A stretch of 64,000 nucleotides of DNA from Prochloraceae cyanobacterium PL24a_bin.78 (lineage in GTDB: Bacteria > Cyanobacteriota > Cyanobacteriia > Cyanobacteriales > JANQIW01), in the NCBI GenBank assembly GCA_028281945.1, contig JANQIW010000168.1, forward strand, positions 1-64,000, in the 5' to 3' direction. Under the pieces are notes generated by a model. That model made no database searches, was not told the DNA's origin, and was given only the letters and a program-made list of their open reading frames with translations. The position numbers and the translations under genes were made by a program. Of this stretch, positions 1 to 9,371 are shown piece after piece; positions within the stretch are counted from its first letter, which is position 1, and each line of letters starts with the position of its first letter.

Positions 1-71
1 CGTATCAAAAATTTTTTCCGAGCCAAAATGCCCTACAACTCAGCTTTTCAGCGATTTTTACTTTACATCAA

Positions 72-283
72 TTTTTCTTGGTGCAAGATCTGAGTTAAAG
101 GCAAGTTGGCACAATTATTGAAGAATATGAAGCTGAAGTTTTTGTAGACGCGCTCATGGGCGGCTTCTCGTCAGAGAGGTTTAATTTAATGATAATACTG
201 GTAAAACTTATGGTTTAGAAACATTATCTAGAAAAGCAATTAATGGTTTTATCTTATTATCAATTATCTTCAAAAAAGGTTAG
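72..283 (+). pseudogene. Decayed DUF4926 protein (toxin-antitoxin-associated family)
   Basis: Translation in one frame gives LVQDLS, a stop, then RQVGTIIEEYEAEVF; after a short insertion another frame gives FNDNTGKTYGLETLS and a stop at 281-283. Together these match the usual DUF4926 core (GQVGTIVE..., ...DNxGKTYALxTL). The two halves are split by a roughly 35-bp G+C-rich stretch (about 144-178) and by stop codons, so this is a relic and not a gene. DUF4926 proteins are known as small partners of putative toxins; any partner would lie left of the window. The family call is from memory of the motif and is moderately sure. Confidence 0.55.
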
Positions 284-396
284 AATTTAAGTTGAATTTT
301 AATCGAAAAAAAGAATCAAACTCAACTATTTTAATGGTTTAAATTAAAGATATAACTAATAATATATAACCAAAAAATTACTAAAAATCTCTCAAC

Positions 397-2553
397 TTAA
401 TTGATATTCTCAACAACTGAAACACTTTGAGTAACACAACCATTGTGAACAAAATCAGTCGGTTTTACTCGATCTAATAAATTTTCTAACTCATCTCCTT
501 CAATTACTTCAGTTTCAATAATTTTTTGAGCAATGGTATCTAATAATTCTCGATTATGATTCAATATAGCTAAAGCCTGTTTGTAAGCTATATCCACAAT
601 TTCTTTGATTTCACGATCAATAGTCTTAGAAGTTTCCTGACTCATAGGACGGCGAATATTACCATTGCCATTACCCAAAAACCCATTACCATTACTTTGT
701 TGGTAAGCTAAAGGACCGAGACTTTTACTCATACCATAAGTAGTCACCATCTTTTCTGCCCAAGTTGTAACTTTCCTGATATCATCAGAAGCACCATTAG
801 TCACGCATCCAAAAACAATTTCTTCAGCGGCACGGCCTCCTAATGAAGTAGCAATTTGTTGACGATATTCTGACTCATCTGTCAAAAAACGTTCTTCTGT
901 AGGCATTTTTAAAACATAACCTAAAGCTGTACCACGAGGCACAATAGAGATTTTTGTTACTTTTAAGCTTCCGGCGGGCATCACTGCACCAACAATGGCG
1001 TGGCCTGCTTCATGATAAGCAACTATTTTCTTTTCTTTCTCAGTAAATACTGAATTCTTTTTCTCTAGTCCTGCAATTACTCGCTCAAAAGCTTCATTAA
1101 AATCTATTTGATTGACTTCTTCTTTTTGTTTCCGTGCTGCTAATAAAGCTGCTTCATTCACTAAATTAGCTAAATCTGCTCCTGCAAATCCAGCTGTGCG
1201 AGTGGCAATTTGTTTTAAATTTATATCTTCTCCTAAAATTATCTTAGAAGCGTATACTTCTAAAATCTTTAAACGTCCTGCTAAATCGGGACGATCGACC
1301 AATACTTGACGATCAAATCTGCCAGGCCGAAGCAGGGCCGCATCTAAAGCTTCAGGGCGATTAGTGGCAGCCAAAACAATTACCGTCGCATCCCCAGTAG
1401 CATCAAAGCCATCCATTTCAGTCAAAAGCTGGTTAAGAGTTTGTTCTCGTTCATCATTGCCACCACTAGCAAAACCATTGCCACCTGCTCTAGACTTACC
1501 AATAGCATCTAACTCATCAATAAAAATTATACAAGGAGCTTGTTCTTTTGCTTGTTTGAATAAATCTCTAACTCTTGCAGCACCTGTACCCACAAATAAT
1601 TCTACAAATTCGGATGCCGAAATACTGAAAAAAGATACTCCTGCTTCTCCAGAAACTGCTTTAGCTAATAAAGTTTTACCTGTTCCCGGTGGTCCTACTA
1701 ATAAAACTCCCTTGGGAATACGTGCACCTATTTTAGTAAAACGCTCCGGATTTTTAAGAAATTCTACTATTTCTTGTAATTCTGTCTTAGCTTCTTCTAC
1801 TCCTGCCACATCCGCAAAGGTAATTTTTGCCGATTCTCCTTCCACATATACCTTAGCTTTGCTTTGTCTAAATAAAAGACTAGCCTTATCATCCTCTTCA
1901 TTACGACTTTGTACGTATCTAAGGGCAAATACCAAAATTAAAGGGGGCACTACCCATGCTAATACGGTGAATAACCAACCATTTTGAGGAGGTGGTGCGG
2001 CGACAAACATTACTCCTTTTTCTTTTAATCGATCAACTAATTGTGGATCTTCAATACGAATGGTGGATAATAATTGATAACCTTGATTGGCGAGTTGCTG
2101 TTGTATTCTAGAAGTTTCTGTTTGAGTGTTATAAAAAGGATTATAAGACCTATCAGAATTAAATAAATTATTTGTTGGCTCAGGAACAAGCACTCCCTCT
2201 TCAGAAAGTTCCGAAAGATCTTGAGAAATCTCCGATAATTCTGTAGAAAGAACCTGAGAAATACCAGAAATATCCTGAGAAATCTTAGAAATATCTTTTA
2301 AAATTTTAGAAATATCTTGTTCTTCTTCAGAATTTGGTATTTTAGATATATAAGTGATTCTGCTAGCTCCGATTCTAGCCTGTTTCACTTCTCCCTTGTC
2401 GACTTGATCTAGAAACTCGCTATATGGTGTTACAGGTATTTCAGAAGATCGAGGAGTTAATTTTGATCCTAAAAAAGCTATTGCTGCTATTAATAAGATA
2501 TATTTCCCTATTTGGAAAAGTTTAGGGGATTGAAATTGTTTTTTTATACCCAT
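397..2553 (-). CDS. ftsH: ATP-dependent zinc metalloprotease FtsH
   Basis: Membrane-bound AAA+ protease that extracts and degrades membrane proteins, in cyanobacteria notably damaged photosystem II subunits. Two N-terminal membrane segments (about 15-30 and 191-213) flank a lumenal/periplasmic domain. Then come Walker A GPPGTGKT (287-294), Walker B IIFIDE (342-347), the second region of homology (about 396-414) and the zinc site HEAGH (514-518). At 718 residues it is longer than the usual 610-660, mostly because of a run of [D/E]IS-type repeats at about 79-119 and an Asn-Gly-rich stretch before the C-terminus. It is transcribed alone, divergent from the methyltransferase. Which of the cyanobacterial FtsH paralogues it represents was not determined. 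Confidence 0.97.
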   Translation of the reverse strand: MGIKKQFQSPKLFQIGKYILLIAAIAFLGSKLTPRSSEIPVTPYSEFLDQVDKGEVKQARIGASRITYISKIPNSEEEQDISKILKDISKISQDISGISQVLSTELSEISQDLSELSEEGVLVPEPTNNLFNSDRSYNPFYNTQTETSRIQQQLANQGYQLLSTIRIEDPQLVDRLKEKGVMFVAAPPPQNGWLFTVLAWVVPPLILVFALRYVQSRNEEDDKASLLFRQSKAKVYVEGESAKITFADVAGVEEAKTELQEIVEFLKNPERFTKIGARIPKGVLLVGPPGTGKTLLAKAVSGEAGVSFFSISASEFVELFVGTGAARVRDLFKQAKEQAPCIIFIDELDAIGKSRAGGNGFASGGNDEREQTLNQLLTEMDGFDATGDATVIVLAATNRPEALDAALLRPGRFDRQVLVDRPDLAGRLKILEVYASKIILGEDINLKQIATRTAGFAGADLANLVNEAALLAARKQKEEVNQIDFNEAFERVIAGLEKKNSVFTEKEKKIVAYHEAGHAIVGAVMPAGSLKVTKISIVPRGTALGYVLKMPTEERFLTDESEYRQQIATSLGGRAAEEIVFGCVTNGASDDIRKVTTWAEKMVTTYGMSKSLGPLAYQQSNGNGFLGNGNGNIRRPMSQETSKTIDREIKEIVDIAYKQALAILNHNRELLDTIAQKIIETEVIEGDELENLLDRVKPTDFVHNGCVTQSVSVVENIN

Positions 2554-2729
2554 TTTATGTAAGTTACCTTGTTTAAGTAATACTACTATTATAGTTGATT
2601 TTGTGTTTTCTCTAAGGAAAATTGAAAACCAATCAAATATTATGAATTTAGACCAATCTTTGGTATTTTTGGTTCATTATATTAAAAATCTATTTCTTGT
2701 TTATTGAATTTATATTGTTATCTTGTTTA

Positions 2730-3647
2730 ATGTCAAATCTTAACAAAATTAAACCATTTCTGAAATGGGCTGGGGGCAAAACTCAACTAATAAATCAACT
2801 TAAAGATATCTTTCCTAATCAATTAGGCAATGGCTTAATTACAAGATATATTGAACCATTTATTGGTGGTGGGGCTGTATTTTTTTATATTGCCAAATCT
2901 TATCAAATCGAAGAATTTTTTATTTCAGATATTAATCCAGAATTGATTTTAGCTTATCAAACTATTCAAAAATATGTTGATGATTTAATCCCTCTTTTAT
3001 TCCAACTACAAACTCAATATTTATCTCTTAATTTCCCAGATAGAACTAATTTTTATTATCAAATTCGATCTCAATTCAATCAAAAACGTCAACAAATAGA
3101 TTTTGACAAATATAATCATGATTGGTTAGAAAGAACAGCTCAAATAATTTTTTTAAATCGTACCTGTTTTAATGGATTATTTCGAGTTAATTCCAAAGGA
3201 GAATTTAACGTACCAGCCGGTAAATATCAAAAACCAACTATTTGCGATCCCGACAACTTAAAAGCCGTTGAAAAAGTACTACAAAAAGCTTTAATTTATC
3301 GAGGAGATTTCCAATTATGCTCTCAATATGTTCATGAAAAATCCTTAGTTTATTTCGATCCCCCCTATAAACCTCTTAATAAAACCTCAAAATTCACCTC
3401 ATATTCAACCCATATATTTGATGATTCAGAACAATTAAGACTACGAGATTTCTATCAGCAACTAGATCAAAAAGGAGCTTATTTAATCTTAAGTAATTCC
3501 GATTCTCAAAATAACAATTCTCTAAATAATTTTTTCCAACAAGCTTACCAAAAATACACCATCAAAAAAGTTAAAGCTAATCGTTCTATTAATAGTAAAA
3601 CAAATTTACGAGGAAAAATAAACGAAATAATTATTACTAATTATTAA
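2730..3647 (+). CDS. D12-class DNA adenine N6-methyltransferase (Dam-like)
   Basis: Transfers methyl groups from S-adenosylmethionine to adenine N6 in DNA. The D12-class signature FLKWAGGK is at residues 10-17, the SAM-binding motif FIGGG at 44-48, and the catalytic DPPY at 210-213. The length of 305 residues fits the family. A TTG start 33 bases upstream is possible, but the ATG at 2730 places the FLKWAGGK motif where it normally lies. No restriction endonuclease gene is next to it, so it is a solitary methyltransferase. GATC would be the expected target by family (inference). Confidence 0.93.
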   Translation: MSNLNKIKPFLKWAGGKTQLINQLKDIFPNQLGNGLITRYIEPFIGGGAVFFYIAKSYQIEEFFISDINPELILAYQTIQKYVDDLIPLLFQLQTQYLSLNFPDRTNFYYQIRSQFNQKRQQIDFDKYNHDWLERTAQIIFLNRTCFNGLFRVNSKGEFNVPAGKYQKPTICDPDNLKAVEKVLQKALIYRGDFQLCSQYVHEKSLVYFDPPYKPLNKTSKFTSYSTHIFDDSEQLRLRDFYQQLDQKGAYLILSNSDSQNNNSLNNFFQQAYQKYTIKKVKANRSINSKTNLRGKINEIIITNY

Positions 3648-3820
3648 TCAATAAATCTTTTAAATAATAAAAAAATTATAAAACAGAAAAAGAGTAAAAT
3701 TATTAAATTAAATATCAATAATATAGATTTTGACAATTAAAGAAAACAAAATAAGTTAAAATTGAAGCTTACAACTTAAAAGATACTTTAATTTCAAAGA
3801 TACTAAGGTGTGAGGAAAAA

Positions 3821-5458
3821 ATGAATAAATTATTTCGCACTGTGATTTTAGCCTCTCCTATAATGTTAGCATCTCAGTTACTAGCATTTAATTCTAGAGC
3901 ATTTGCACAAGAAACACAAATATCTAATAGTTTAAAAACTAGCTATATTCTAGCACAAACTACTAATAATAGTGAAATGATAGACCGAGTTTCTAATTAT
4001 GGTAGAGAAGGTAGAAGAAAAACCAAGAGAAATCAAGTAACATCAGTGTTTCAATTGCGGGATGTTTCCCCAAGAGATTGGGCATATGAAGCATTAAGAA
4101 GTTTAGTAGAAAGGTATGGTTGTATTGAAGGTTATCCTAATAGAACGTTTCGAGGAAATAGAGCTTTAAGTCGCTACGAATTTGCAGCAGGATTAAATGC
4201 TTGTCTCCAACAAATAGAACGTTTACTAGCGTCAACCCAATCTATTCTTCAAGAAGACATAGCCACACTCCAAAGACTAACCAGAGAATTTGAAGCAGAA
4301 TTAGCCGCATTAGGAGCAAGAGTAGACAATCTCGAAGGGCGGGTAGCCTTCCTAGAAGATAATCAATTCTCCGTCACTACCAAACTAGAAGGGGAAGTAG
4401 TATTTGGTGTAGCCGATGCCTTTGAAGGAATAGAAGATTCAGATGATGAAACAGTTTTACAAAACAGAGTACGTTTCTTATTCAATACCAGTTTTGATGG
4501 TACAGATAATTTATTCATTCGTTTTGATTCAGGAGATGCCGCCTTCTTCGATGAAACCACAGATCAAGGTGCTTTTACCTATAGTTTCGACAATGGCAAT
4601 AACGTTGAAATTGGTTGGTTAGCATATTACTTCAATATAGGTGAAGATATCAGAGTTTATGTGCCTACAGTTTTCCCACTTTGGCAAGACATTATTCCCA
4701 CAGTCAGTCCAGTATTAGAAGGTTTTACTAACGCAACTGGAGCTGTTTCTAGTTTTGCTGAATCAAGTCCAATATATAAAATCGGGTTAGCCGCAGGTGG
4801 CGGACTAGCATTAAATATAGATCTAACAGATCATTTTGTACTTAGTGGAGGTTATTTCGGAGGAGATTCATTCGATCCTACAGCAGGAAATGGTCTTTTT
4901 AATGGTGAATACTCAGCTTTAGGACAAATAACATGGAGACCAAATGACAATATAGAATTAGCATTTACTTATGTTAACGCATTCTTTAATGAATTTAGTG
5001 AAGGAAACGAAATATTTGACTTATTTGTAGGGACAGAAAATGCCAGAGCACCTTTTGGTGACGGAGCAGATGTTACCGCTATTACTAACACTTATGGAGT
5101 GCAGGGAGCATGGAGAATTTCCCCAAGATTTGTAGTTAATGCCTTTGGAGGCTTTACCGATGTGCAAAGAACATCTGGTGCTGTTGATGACACAGATGCA
5201 GAAATTTGGTTCTATGCGGTAGGATTGGGTATACCAGATTTAGGGAAAGAAGGTAGTCTAGGGGCATTACTAGTGGGTGCTGAACCTTATTTAGGGGGAG
5301 TAGACGATACCGCGGTTCACATTGAAGCTTTCTACAAGTATGCACTGAATGATAATATTGCCATTACTCCTACCATTATTGTGATTACTGCACCTTTCGG
5401 GGATAGTGATAATGACGCGGCTTTAATCGGTAATATTAGAACTGTTTTCACTTTCTAG
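3821..5458 (+). CDS. SLH-domain OprB-type outer-membrane porin
   Basis: Cyanobacterial Som-type porin. It shows a signal peptide (1-30, ending AFAQ), a single SLH domain (about 78-127) that tethers the protein to the peptidoglycan, a coiled coil (about 130-178) and a long beta-rich OprB domain to residue 545 that ends in the aromatic VFTF typical of outer-membrane barrels. Related cyanobacterial porins are annotated as iron-uptake or carbohydrate-selective porins; the substrate cannot be read here. The SLH-plus-coil part is nearly identical to that of the porin at 49.5-51.3 kb, which shows paralogy. The start follows a GAGGA ribosome-binding site, and a hairpin terminator follows the stop. 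Confidence 0.95.
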   Translation: MNKLFRTVILASPIMLASQLLAFNSRAFAQETQISNSLKTSYILAQTTNNSEMIDRVSNYGREGRRKTKRNQVTSVFQLRDVSPRDWAYEALRSLVERYGCIEGYPNRTFRGNRALSRYEFAAGLNACLQQIERLLASTQSILQEDIATLQRLTREFEAELAALGARVDNLEGRVAFLEDNQFSVTTKLEGEVVFGVADAFEGIEDSDDETVLQNRVRFLFNTSFDGTDNLFIRFDSGDAAFFDETTDQGAFTYSFDNGNNVEIGWLAYYFNIGEDIRVYVPTVFPLWQDIIPTVSPVLEGFTNATGAVSSFAESSPIYKIGLAAGGGLALNIDLTDHFVLSGGYFGGDSFDPTAGNGLFNGEYSALGQITWRPNDNIELAFTYVNAFFNEFSEGNEIFDLFVGTENARAPFGDGADVTAITNTYGVQGAWRISPRFVVNAFGGFTDVQRTSGAVDDTDAEIWFYAVGLGIPDLGKEGSLGALLVGAEPYLGGVDDTAVHIEAFYKYALNDNIAITPTIIVITAPFGDSDNDAALIGNIRTVFTF

Positions 5459-5508
5459 TTGAAAATTATAGTGAATTTGAGAGGAAATTATTTACTTAAT
5501 TTCAATTA

Positions 5509-5547
5509 TAGAGGCGTTGTCTTTTATAGCAATGTCTCTAAATTTTT
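5509..5547 (+). terminator. Rho-independent terminator of the SLH porin gene
   Basis: An 11-bp stem (TAGAGGCGTTG with CAATGTCTCTA, including G-U pairs) with a 10-base loop is followed by AATTTTT. It lies 51 bases after the porin stop codon and before the permease gene. Confidence 0.75.
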
Positions 5548-5585
5548 ATTAAAAGCAAAATAAATAGACTATTTTTTTACTTAAA

Positions 5586-6497
5586 ATGGATAATTATACA
5601 TTATTTTTAAGTTTATGGATTGAAGCACTTCCATTTTTAATTTTCGGGATATTATTATCAAGTTATTTACTAGTATTTGTAGACAAAATTCAACTCCTCA
5701 CTCTTTTCCCTCGCAATCGTTTTTCCTGCGCCATAGTTGGTAGTTTGTTAGGAATTCTCTTCCCCGTTTCTCAATATGGAAATGTGCCTGTAACCGCCCG
5801 TTTATTAATGGAAAATACCCCAGTTTCTTTAGCAATTAGTTTTTTCATAGCGGCACCAACTATTAATCCTTTTACCATCTGGTTAAGCTGGAAAGCTTTT
5901 CCCAATCATCCCCAATTTTTTTGGTTAAGAATAATCTTGGTTTGGGCAATTGCTGTGATTATTGGTTGTTTTTTTAAGCCTCGTCAACAAAAGCAAATTG
6001 AAGGCAAAGATGGGGAGATAATTTCTTTTTCTAAATTAGTTCACTCTAGCACTTTTTTACCATATCAAGAGTTAAATCTATCAGAAAAGCCTTTATCTTG
6101 GAAAGTTAGGGTTTTTTTCAAAAATACTATTGAAGAATTTTTTCGCTTTAGTTTGCTTTTATTTGGAGGGTGTTTTGTTGCTACTATTTTCCAAATTTTT
6201 TGGAATCCTACATGGGCTTTTTCTCCGGGGAAATCTGATTTAACTATCATTTTATTGATGATTTTATTGTCAATATTTTTGCCTCTTAATTCTCTAACAA
6301 ATATCCCTTTTGCTACTACTTTAACTCCTTTTCTTTCTACTGGAAGTTTCTTAGCTTTTTTAATCTTTGGTTCGATTTTCGATTTGAAATCTATTAGTTT
6401 AATGTTGGCTGCTTTTCGATTTAATTTTATTGTTTATTTATTTATTTTGGTTTTTCAATTTACTTTATTGTTCGCTTTATTTCTGGATTTTTATTAA
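5586..6497 (+). CDS. ArsP/DUF318-family membrane permease
   Basis: A polytopic inner-membrane protein of 303 residues with about eight hydrophobic segments. The N-terminal half carries the family pattern (SLLGILFPVSQYGNVPV, then PVSLAISFFIAAPTINP), which in this family surrounds the substrate path. Related proteins export arsenicals or have unknown substrates; no arsenic-resistance gene is nearby, so a specific substrate should not be assumed. It lies 127 bases after the porin gene with a terminator between them, so it probably has its own promoter. Confidence 0.8.
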   Translation: MDNYTLFLSLWIEALPFLIFGILLSSYLLVFVDKIQLLTLFPRNRFSCAIVGSLLGILFPVSQYGNVPVTARLLMENTPVSLAISFFIAAPTINPFTIWLSWKAFPNHPQFFWLRIILVWAIAVIIGCFFKPRQQKQIEGKDGEIISFSKLVHSSTFLPYQELNLSEKPLSWKVRVFFKNTIEEFFRFSLLLFGGCFVATIFQIFWNPTWAFSPGKSDLTIILLMILLSIFLPLNSLTNIPFATTLTPFLSTGSFLAFLIFGSIFDLKSISLMLAAFRFNFIVYLFILVFQFTLLFALFLDFY

Positions 6498-6549
6498 AAA
6501 ATTTATTAGTTATTAACTTTAGTAGTTGAGTATCAATCCAAAACTTCAT
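6460..6549 (-). pseudogene. Truncated DUF5615 (PIN-like) toxin remnant
   Basis: The ATG at 6547-6549 overlaps the TGA of the DUF433 antitoxin gene (ATGA overlap), as in intact DUF433-DUF5615 pairs. It encodes MKFWIDTQL, the canonical start of DUF5615 toxins, then runs into unrelated sequence antisense to the permease gene and stops after 29 codons. All of the catalytic domain is missing. Confidence 0.65.
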
Positions 6550-6773
6550 GCTATTATTTTTGGAATATTGCTGCGTTTTGCTGCAAATAGTAAACAGGCT
6601 TGGATATCTTCAGCTTCTAAGTCAGGGAAGTCTGCTAATATTTCCGATTTTTCTACATTTAAAGCTAACATTTCTAAAATATCTGTCACTCTAATTCTCA
6701 TACCACGAATACAAGGTTTCCCTCCGCATTGTCCAGGATTATATGTGATTCTTTTTAATAATTCTGATTCCAT
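6546..6773 (-). CDS. DUF433-family antitoxin
   Basis: A 75-residue protein almost entirely covered by the DUF433 fold. The motif PGQCGGKPCIRGMRIRV is followed by a helix-turn-helix-like segment (DILEMLALNVEKSEILADFPDLEAEDI), the usual order in this family. DUF433 proteins are DNA-binding antitoxins normally encoded just upstream of a DUF5615 PIN-like nuclease. Here only the first few codons of that partner survive. The gene is convergent with the permease gene. Confidence 0.88.
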   Translation of the reverse strand: MESELLKRITYNPGQCGGKPCIRGMRIRVTDILEMLALNVEKSEILADFPDLEAEDIQACLLFAAKRSNIPKIIA

Positions 6774-6852
6774 TCTTTATATACATTAAATATTTTTTTC
6801 TCTTCTATTATATCAGAAATAATAATATTTTGTCTCTGTTATACAATATTCT

Positions 6853-6896
6853 GTTTCCCTAGGATGAGTGGTAGCCTTATCCCTTGATAGGGAAAC
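6853..6896. repeat. Short inverted repeat between DUF433 and UvrD-like genes
   Basis: GTTTCCCTA (6853-6861) and TAGGGAAAC (6888-6896) form a perfect 9-bp inverted repeat around 26 bases; the right arm can also pair locally as TCCCT-TGAT-AGGGA. It resembles a single CRISPR-like or mobile hairpin, but only one copy was seen. Confidence 0.4.
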
Positions 6897-7035
6897 TAAC
6901 ATACAAAATCTTAATAAAAATTTACATTTAGGAAAAATTCCATCCCCAAAAGAGGTATTTTATATAGAAAATTCTACTAAAATAGAAAACCACGAAACTA
7001 ACCATTACATAACTAACAATAGAAACCCAAAAATC

Positions 7036-9150
7036 CTAAACCATCTCTAACTCCTTACCCTCAAAATCCTTAACAGCATGAATCAAAGATAACAAAGGAC
7101 CAGATTGTTCCGTACCATTCACATCCAAATCACTATGACATAGATAAATTTTCTCCTCCGCCCTAGCCAATAAATCCTTAATAATACCCTTCAAACGTAT
7201 TTGAGAACCTTCAAATTCCTCATCAATAATAGGATTCCCCGACCATTCTTTAAGAAATAAACGTGCACCAAATAGAGCAGAAGCCCCCTCCTTTTCCCAA
7301 AAACTAGAACCCGCATCTAACCAAAAATGCCAACGATGACTACTACGAAGGGAACGATACTGGAAAACATTAGCAAAAACAACAGCATTATCCCTATTAG
7401 CAAAGTTACTTATAGGTCTTGGATTAGCAGTAATAGTCCCTCTACGTAGCAAAAGAATAAAATCAGCAATAGTATCAGTAGGAGTTTTTCTAGTAGGCTC
7501 ATTCTGTTTTAACCTTTTATCCACCTCCCAAAAATGCTGAGCCGTTTCCATCAACTCCCGCAGAGATGACAAACGATCGTAAGTCATATTATTACCATTA
7601 TTAAAAAAATACTTAATAGCCTGATGGAGAATCATAATAGGAGAATAACCAGACTGCTTAATCAACAACTTAGCACTATCAATCCAAGCAACAATTTTCC
7701 GATAAGCAGTAGTCGCCTGATAACCCAACCTATCCCAACGAGAAAAAGAATCCACAGGCAACAAACAAGGCAACTCCAAATCGATATGATAACAATGATC
7801 AGCCAATAAACCCCCACGCACCGGATCGATATCGGAAACAAAACTCCCACCAGAAAAAGTACTACTTAAAATCACCAACATTTCCGCCACAGCATCTTGC
7901 CTAACCAAACGTCCCAAACCAGGATAAACTAAACCTAATAAAGTTAATAATGCCCGAATTAGAGGAGAACTAATAAGAGGACGTTGTTCATTAATAGGCT
8001 TAATAGGAATATCATTTTTAGAAAGAATTTCTATTAAAGTATAACGAGCGATTTCCTCAATACCCGGTGCGATAATGGCAATTTCTTGTGGTTTTACCTT
8101 ATGATTGTTAACAGCATCAATAATCATATCAGCAGTTTTTCGTAATAAATCAGCCCGATTAGAAGTAGTAATTAAGTCAATAGAATTAGATTTCAAAGGA
8201 TTAATAGAAATAGGATCGCTAATTAACTCAATCACTCTTTCTTCCAACTCTATAGCCAAACCATTTTGAGGAGAATCATCATAGTTTTCAACTTGAGTGC
8301 GTCCAGATAATCCACTCAAATAATCAGGATCTGCATTTAAACCAAGACGATTTTTTCCATAAGGATTGTAAGTAAAGACCCCAAAAGCACCCTTATCCAA
8401 GAGCAATTCAAATAAATTACGACAGATAGCCGGATAATCATCCACATCATCAGCAAAAACAGCCTGATAACGACTACTTAAATGCTGTTTATATTTAGGA
8501 TTAGGCAAGAGATATCGCCAATACAAATCATAAATAATTCCATAACTAAGCAACCCTCGCTTCAAACACCACTCGCGCCAACTTACAAGTAAAGCTCCTA
8601 TCTTATTCCAATTCACTTTATCACTCCAAGTAGCCCCTTGAAAACCAGCTTCTAGGATTTTCGGGATATTTTCAGGAGGAATAGAACTAGCCCCGGCCAA
8701 TTGTAGTAAATCCAGATTACGACGAATAAAGAAATATTCACTGCCGAAAGGTTGAATTTCCTCAAGAGTGATTTGGCCACGCCATAATTGAGTAGCCAAT
8801 TCTTGCTCAGTTTCAGGGCGTAATTTGAGAGGAAATTGAGCCTTAAGATTTAATTCCTCGAATAATAAAGGCCAAAATAAAGTCACCTCATCGGATATGA
8901 AACCCAGAGGAGTTTTACACACTACAGGATAACTTTCTGGTATCGCAGAATTCAGAAGTTGCTTTAATTTTCCACGATTATAGGAGTTAGCAGCAAACAC
9001 TAAAATAGCAGGAGTTAATCCTAAAGTAAGATGGCGTTTATAGGGAATGTTGAGGAGTTTTTCTTTTGCCCATTGACTAAATTCTTTTACTAAACGAGTT
9101 GTTTTACCGCTGCGACTAACTCCCCTAATCCAAAGGGATTTTTTACCCAT
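7036..9150 (-). CDS. UvrD/AddB-like P-loop protein (annotated in cyanobacteria as recombinase family)
   Basis: A 704-residue protein that begins with a P-loop (GVSRSGKTTRLV, residues 10-21). A YQAVFADDVDDYP segment (about 226-238) sits where superfamily 1 helicases have their Walker B/DEXQ motif. A later section (about 348-400, KPQEIAIIAPGIEEIARYTL and PLISSPLIRALLTLLGLV) resembles the 2A/2B part of UvrD, Rep and AddB. The altered Walker B (ADDVDD) suggests weak or absent helicase activity. A role in recombination or break repair is an inference from this likeness. It stands alone with no AddA or RecBCD-type partner in the window. Confidence 0.7.
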   Translation of the reverse strand: MGKKSLWIRGVSRSGKTTRLVKEFSQWAKEKLLNIPYKRHLTLGLTPAILVFAANSYNRGKLKQLLNSAIPESYPVVCKTPLGFISDEVTLFWPLLFEELNLKAQFPLKLRPETEQELATQLWRGQITLEEIQPFGSEYFFIRRNLDLLQLAGASSIPPENIPKILEAGFQGATWSDKVNWNKIGALLVSWREWCLKRGLLSYGIIYDLYWRYLLPNPKYKQHLSSRYQAVFADDVDDYPAICRNLFELLLDKGAFGVFTYNPYGKNRLGLNADPDYLSGLSGRTQVENYDDSPQNGLAIELEERVIELISDPISINPLKSNSIDLITTSNRADLLRKTADMIIDAVNNHKVKPQEIAIIAPGIEEIARYTLIEILSKNDIPIKPINEQRPLISSPLIRALLTLLGLVYPGLGRLVRQDAVAEMLVILSSTFSGGSFVSDIDPVRGGLLADHCYHIDLELPCLLPVDSFSRWDRLGYQATTAYRKIVAWIDSAKLLIKQSGYSPIMILHQAIKYFFNNGNNMTYDRLSSLRELMETAQHFWEVDKRLKQNEPTRKTPTDTIADFILLLRRGTITANPRPISNFANRDNAVVFANVFQYRSLRSSHRWHFWLDAGSSFWEKEGASALFGARLFLKEWSGNPIIDEEFEGSQIRLKGIIKDLLARAEEKIYLCHSDLDVNGTEQSGPLLSLIHAVKDFEGKELEMV

Positions 9151-9371
9151 AATTTTCTTAATTTCTTGTTAACATATCTCTAAAGTTATGGCTCTAAAGC
9201 TAAAACTTAAAACTATATAATAACTTAATTTTTTTATTAATTGAAATTTTTCATAGTTAATTGGTATATATCTTTTTTTTACTTTACAATATTAATTATC
9301 GTCAGTATCATCCTTTTAATACTGTTTCTACCCAATAGCTGTAATTAACTTGTAGTTTAATTTATGTTTTT

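Noticed and set aside
1364-1987. 207-codon frame antisense to ftsH
   Set aside because: It lies wholly inside the conserved ftsH gene and mirrors its codon pattern; no ribosome-binding site or family likeness.
6526-6789. Frame antisense to the DUF433 gene
   Set aside because: The minus-strand DUF433 reading has a clear family motif.
6868-7050. 60-codon frame between DUF433 and the UvrD-like gene
   Set aside because: It starts within the inverted repeat, has no ribosome-binding site and no recognisable product.
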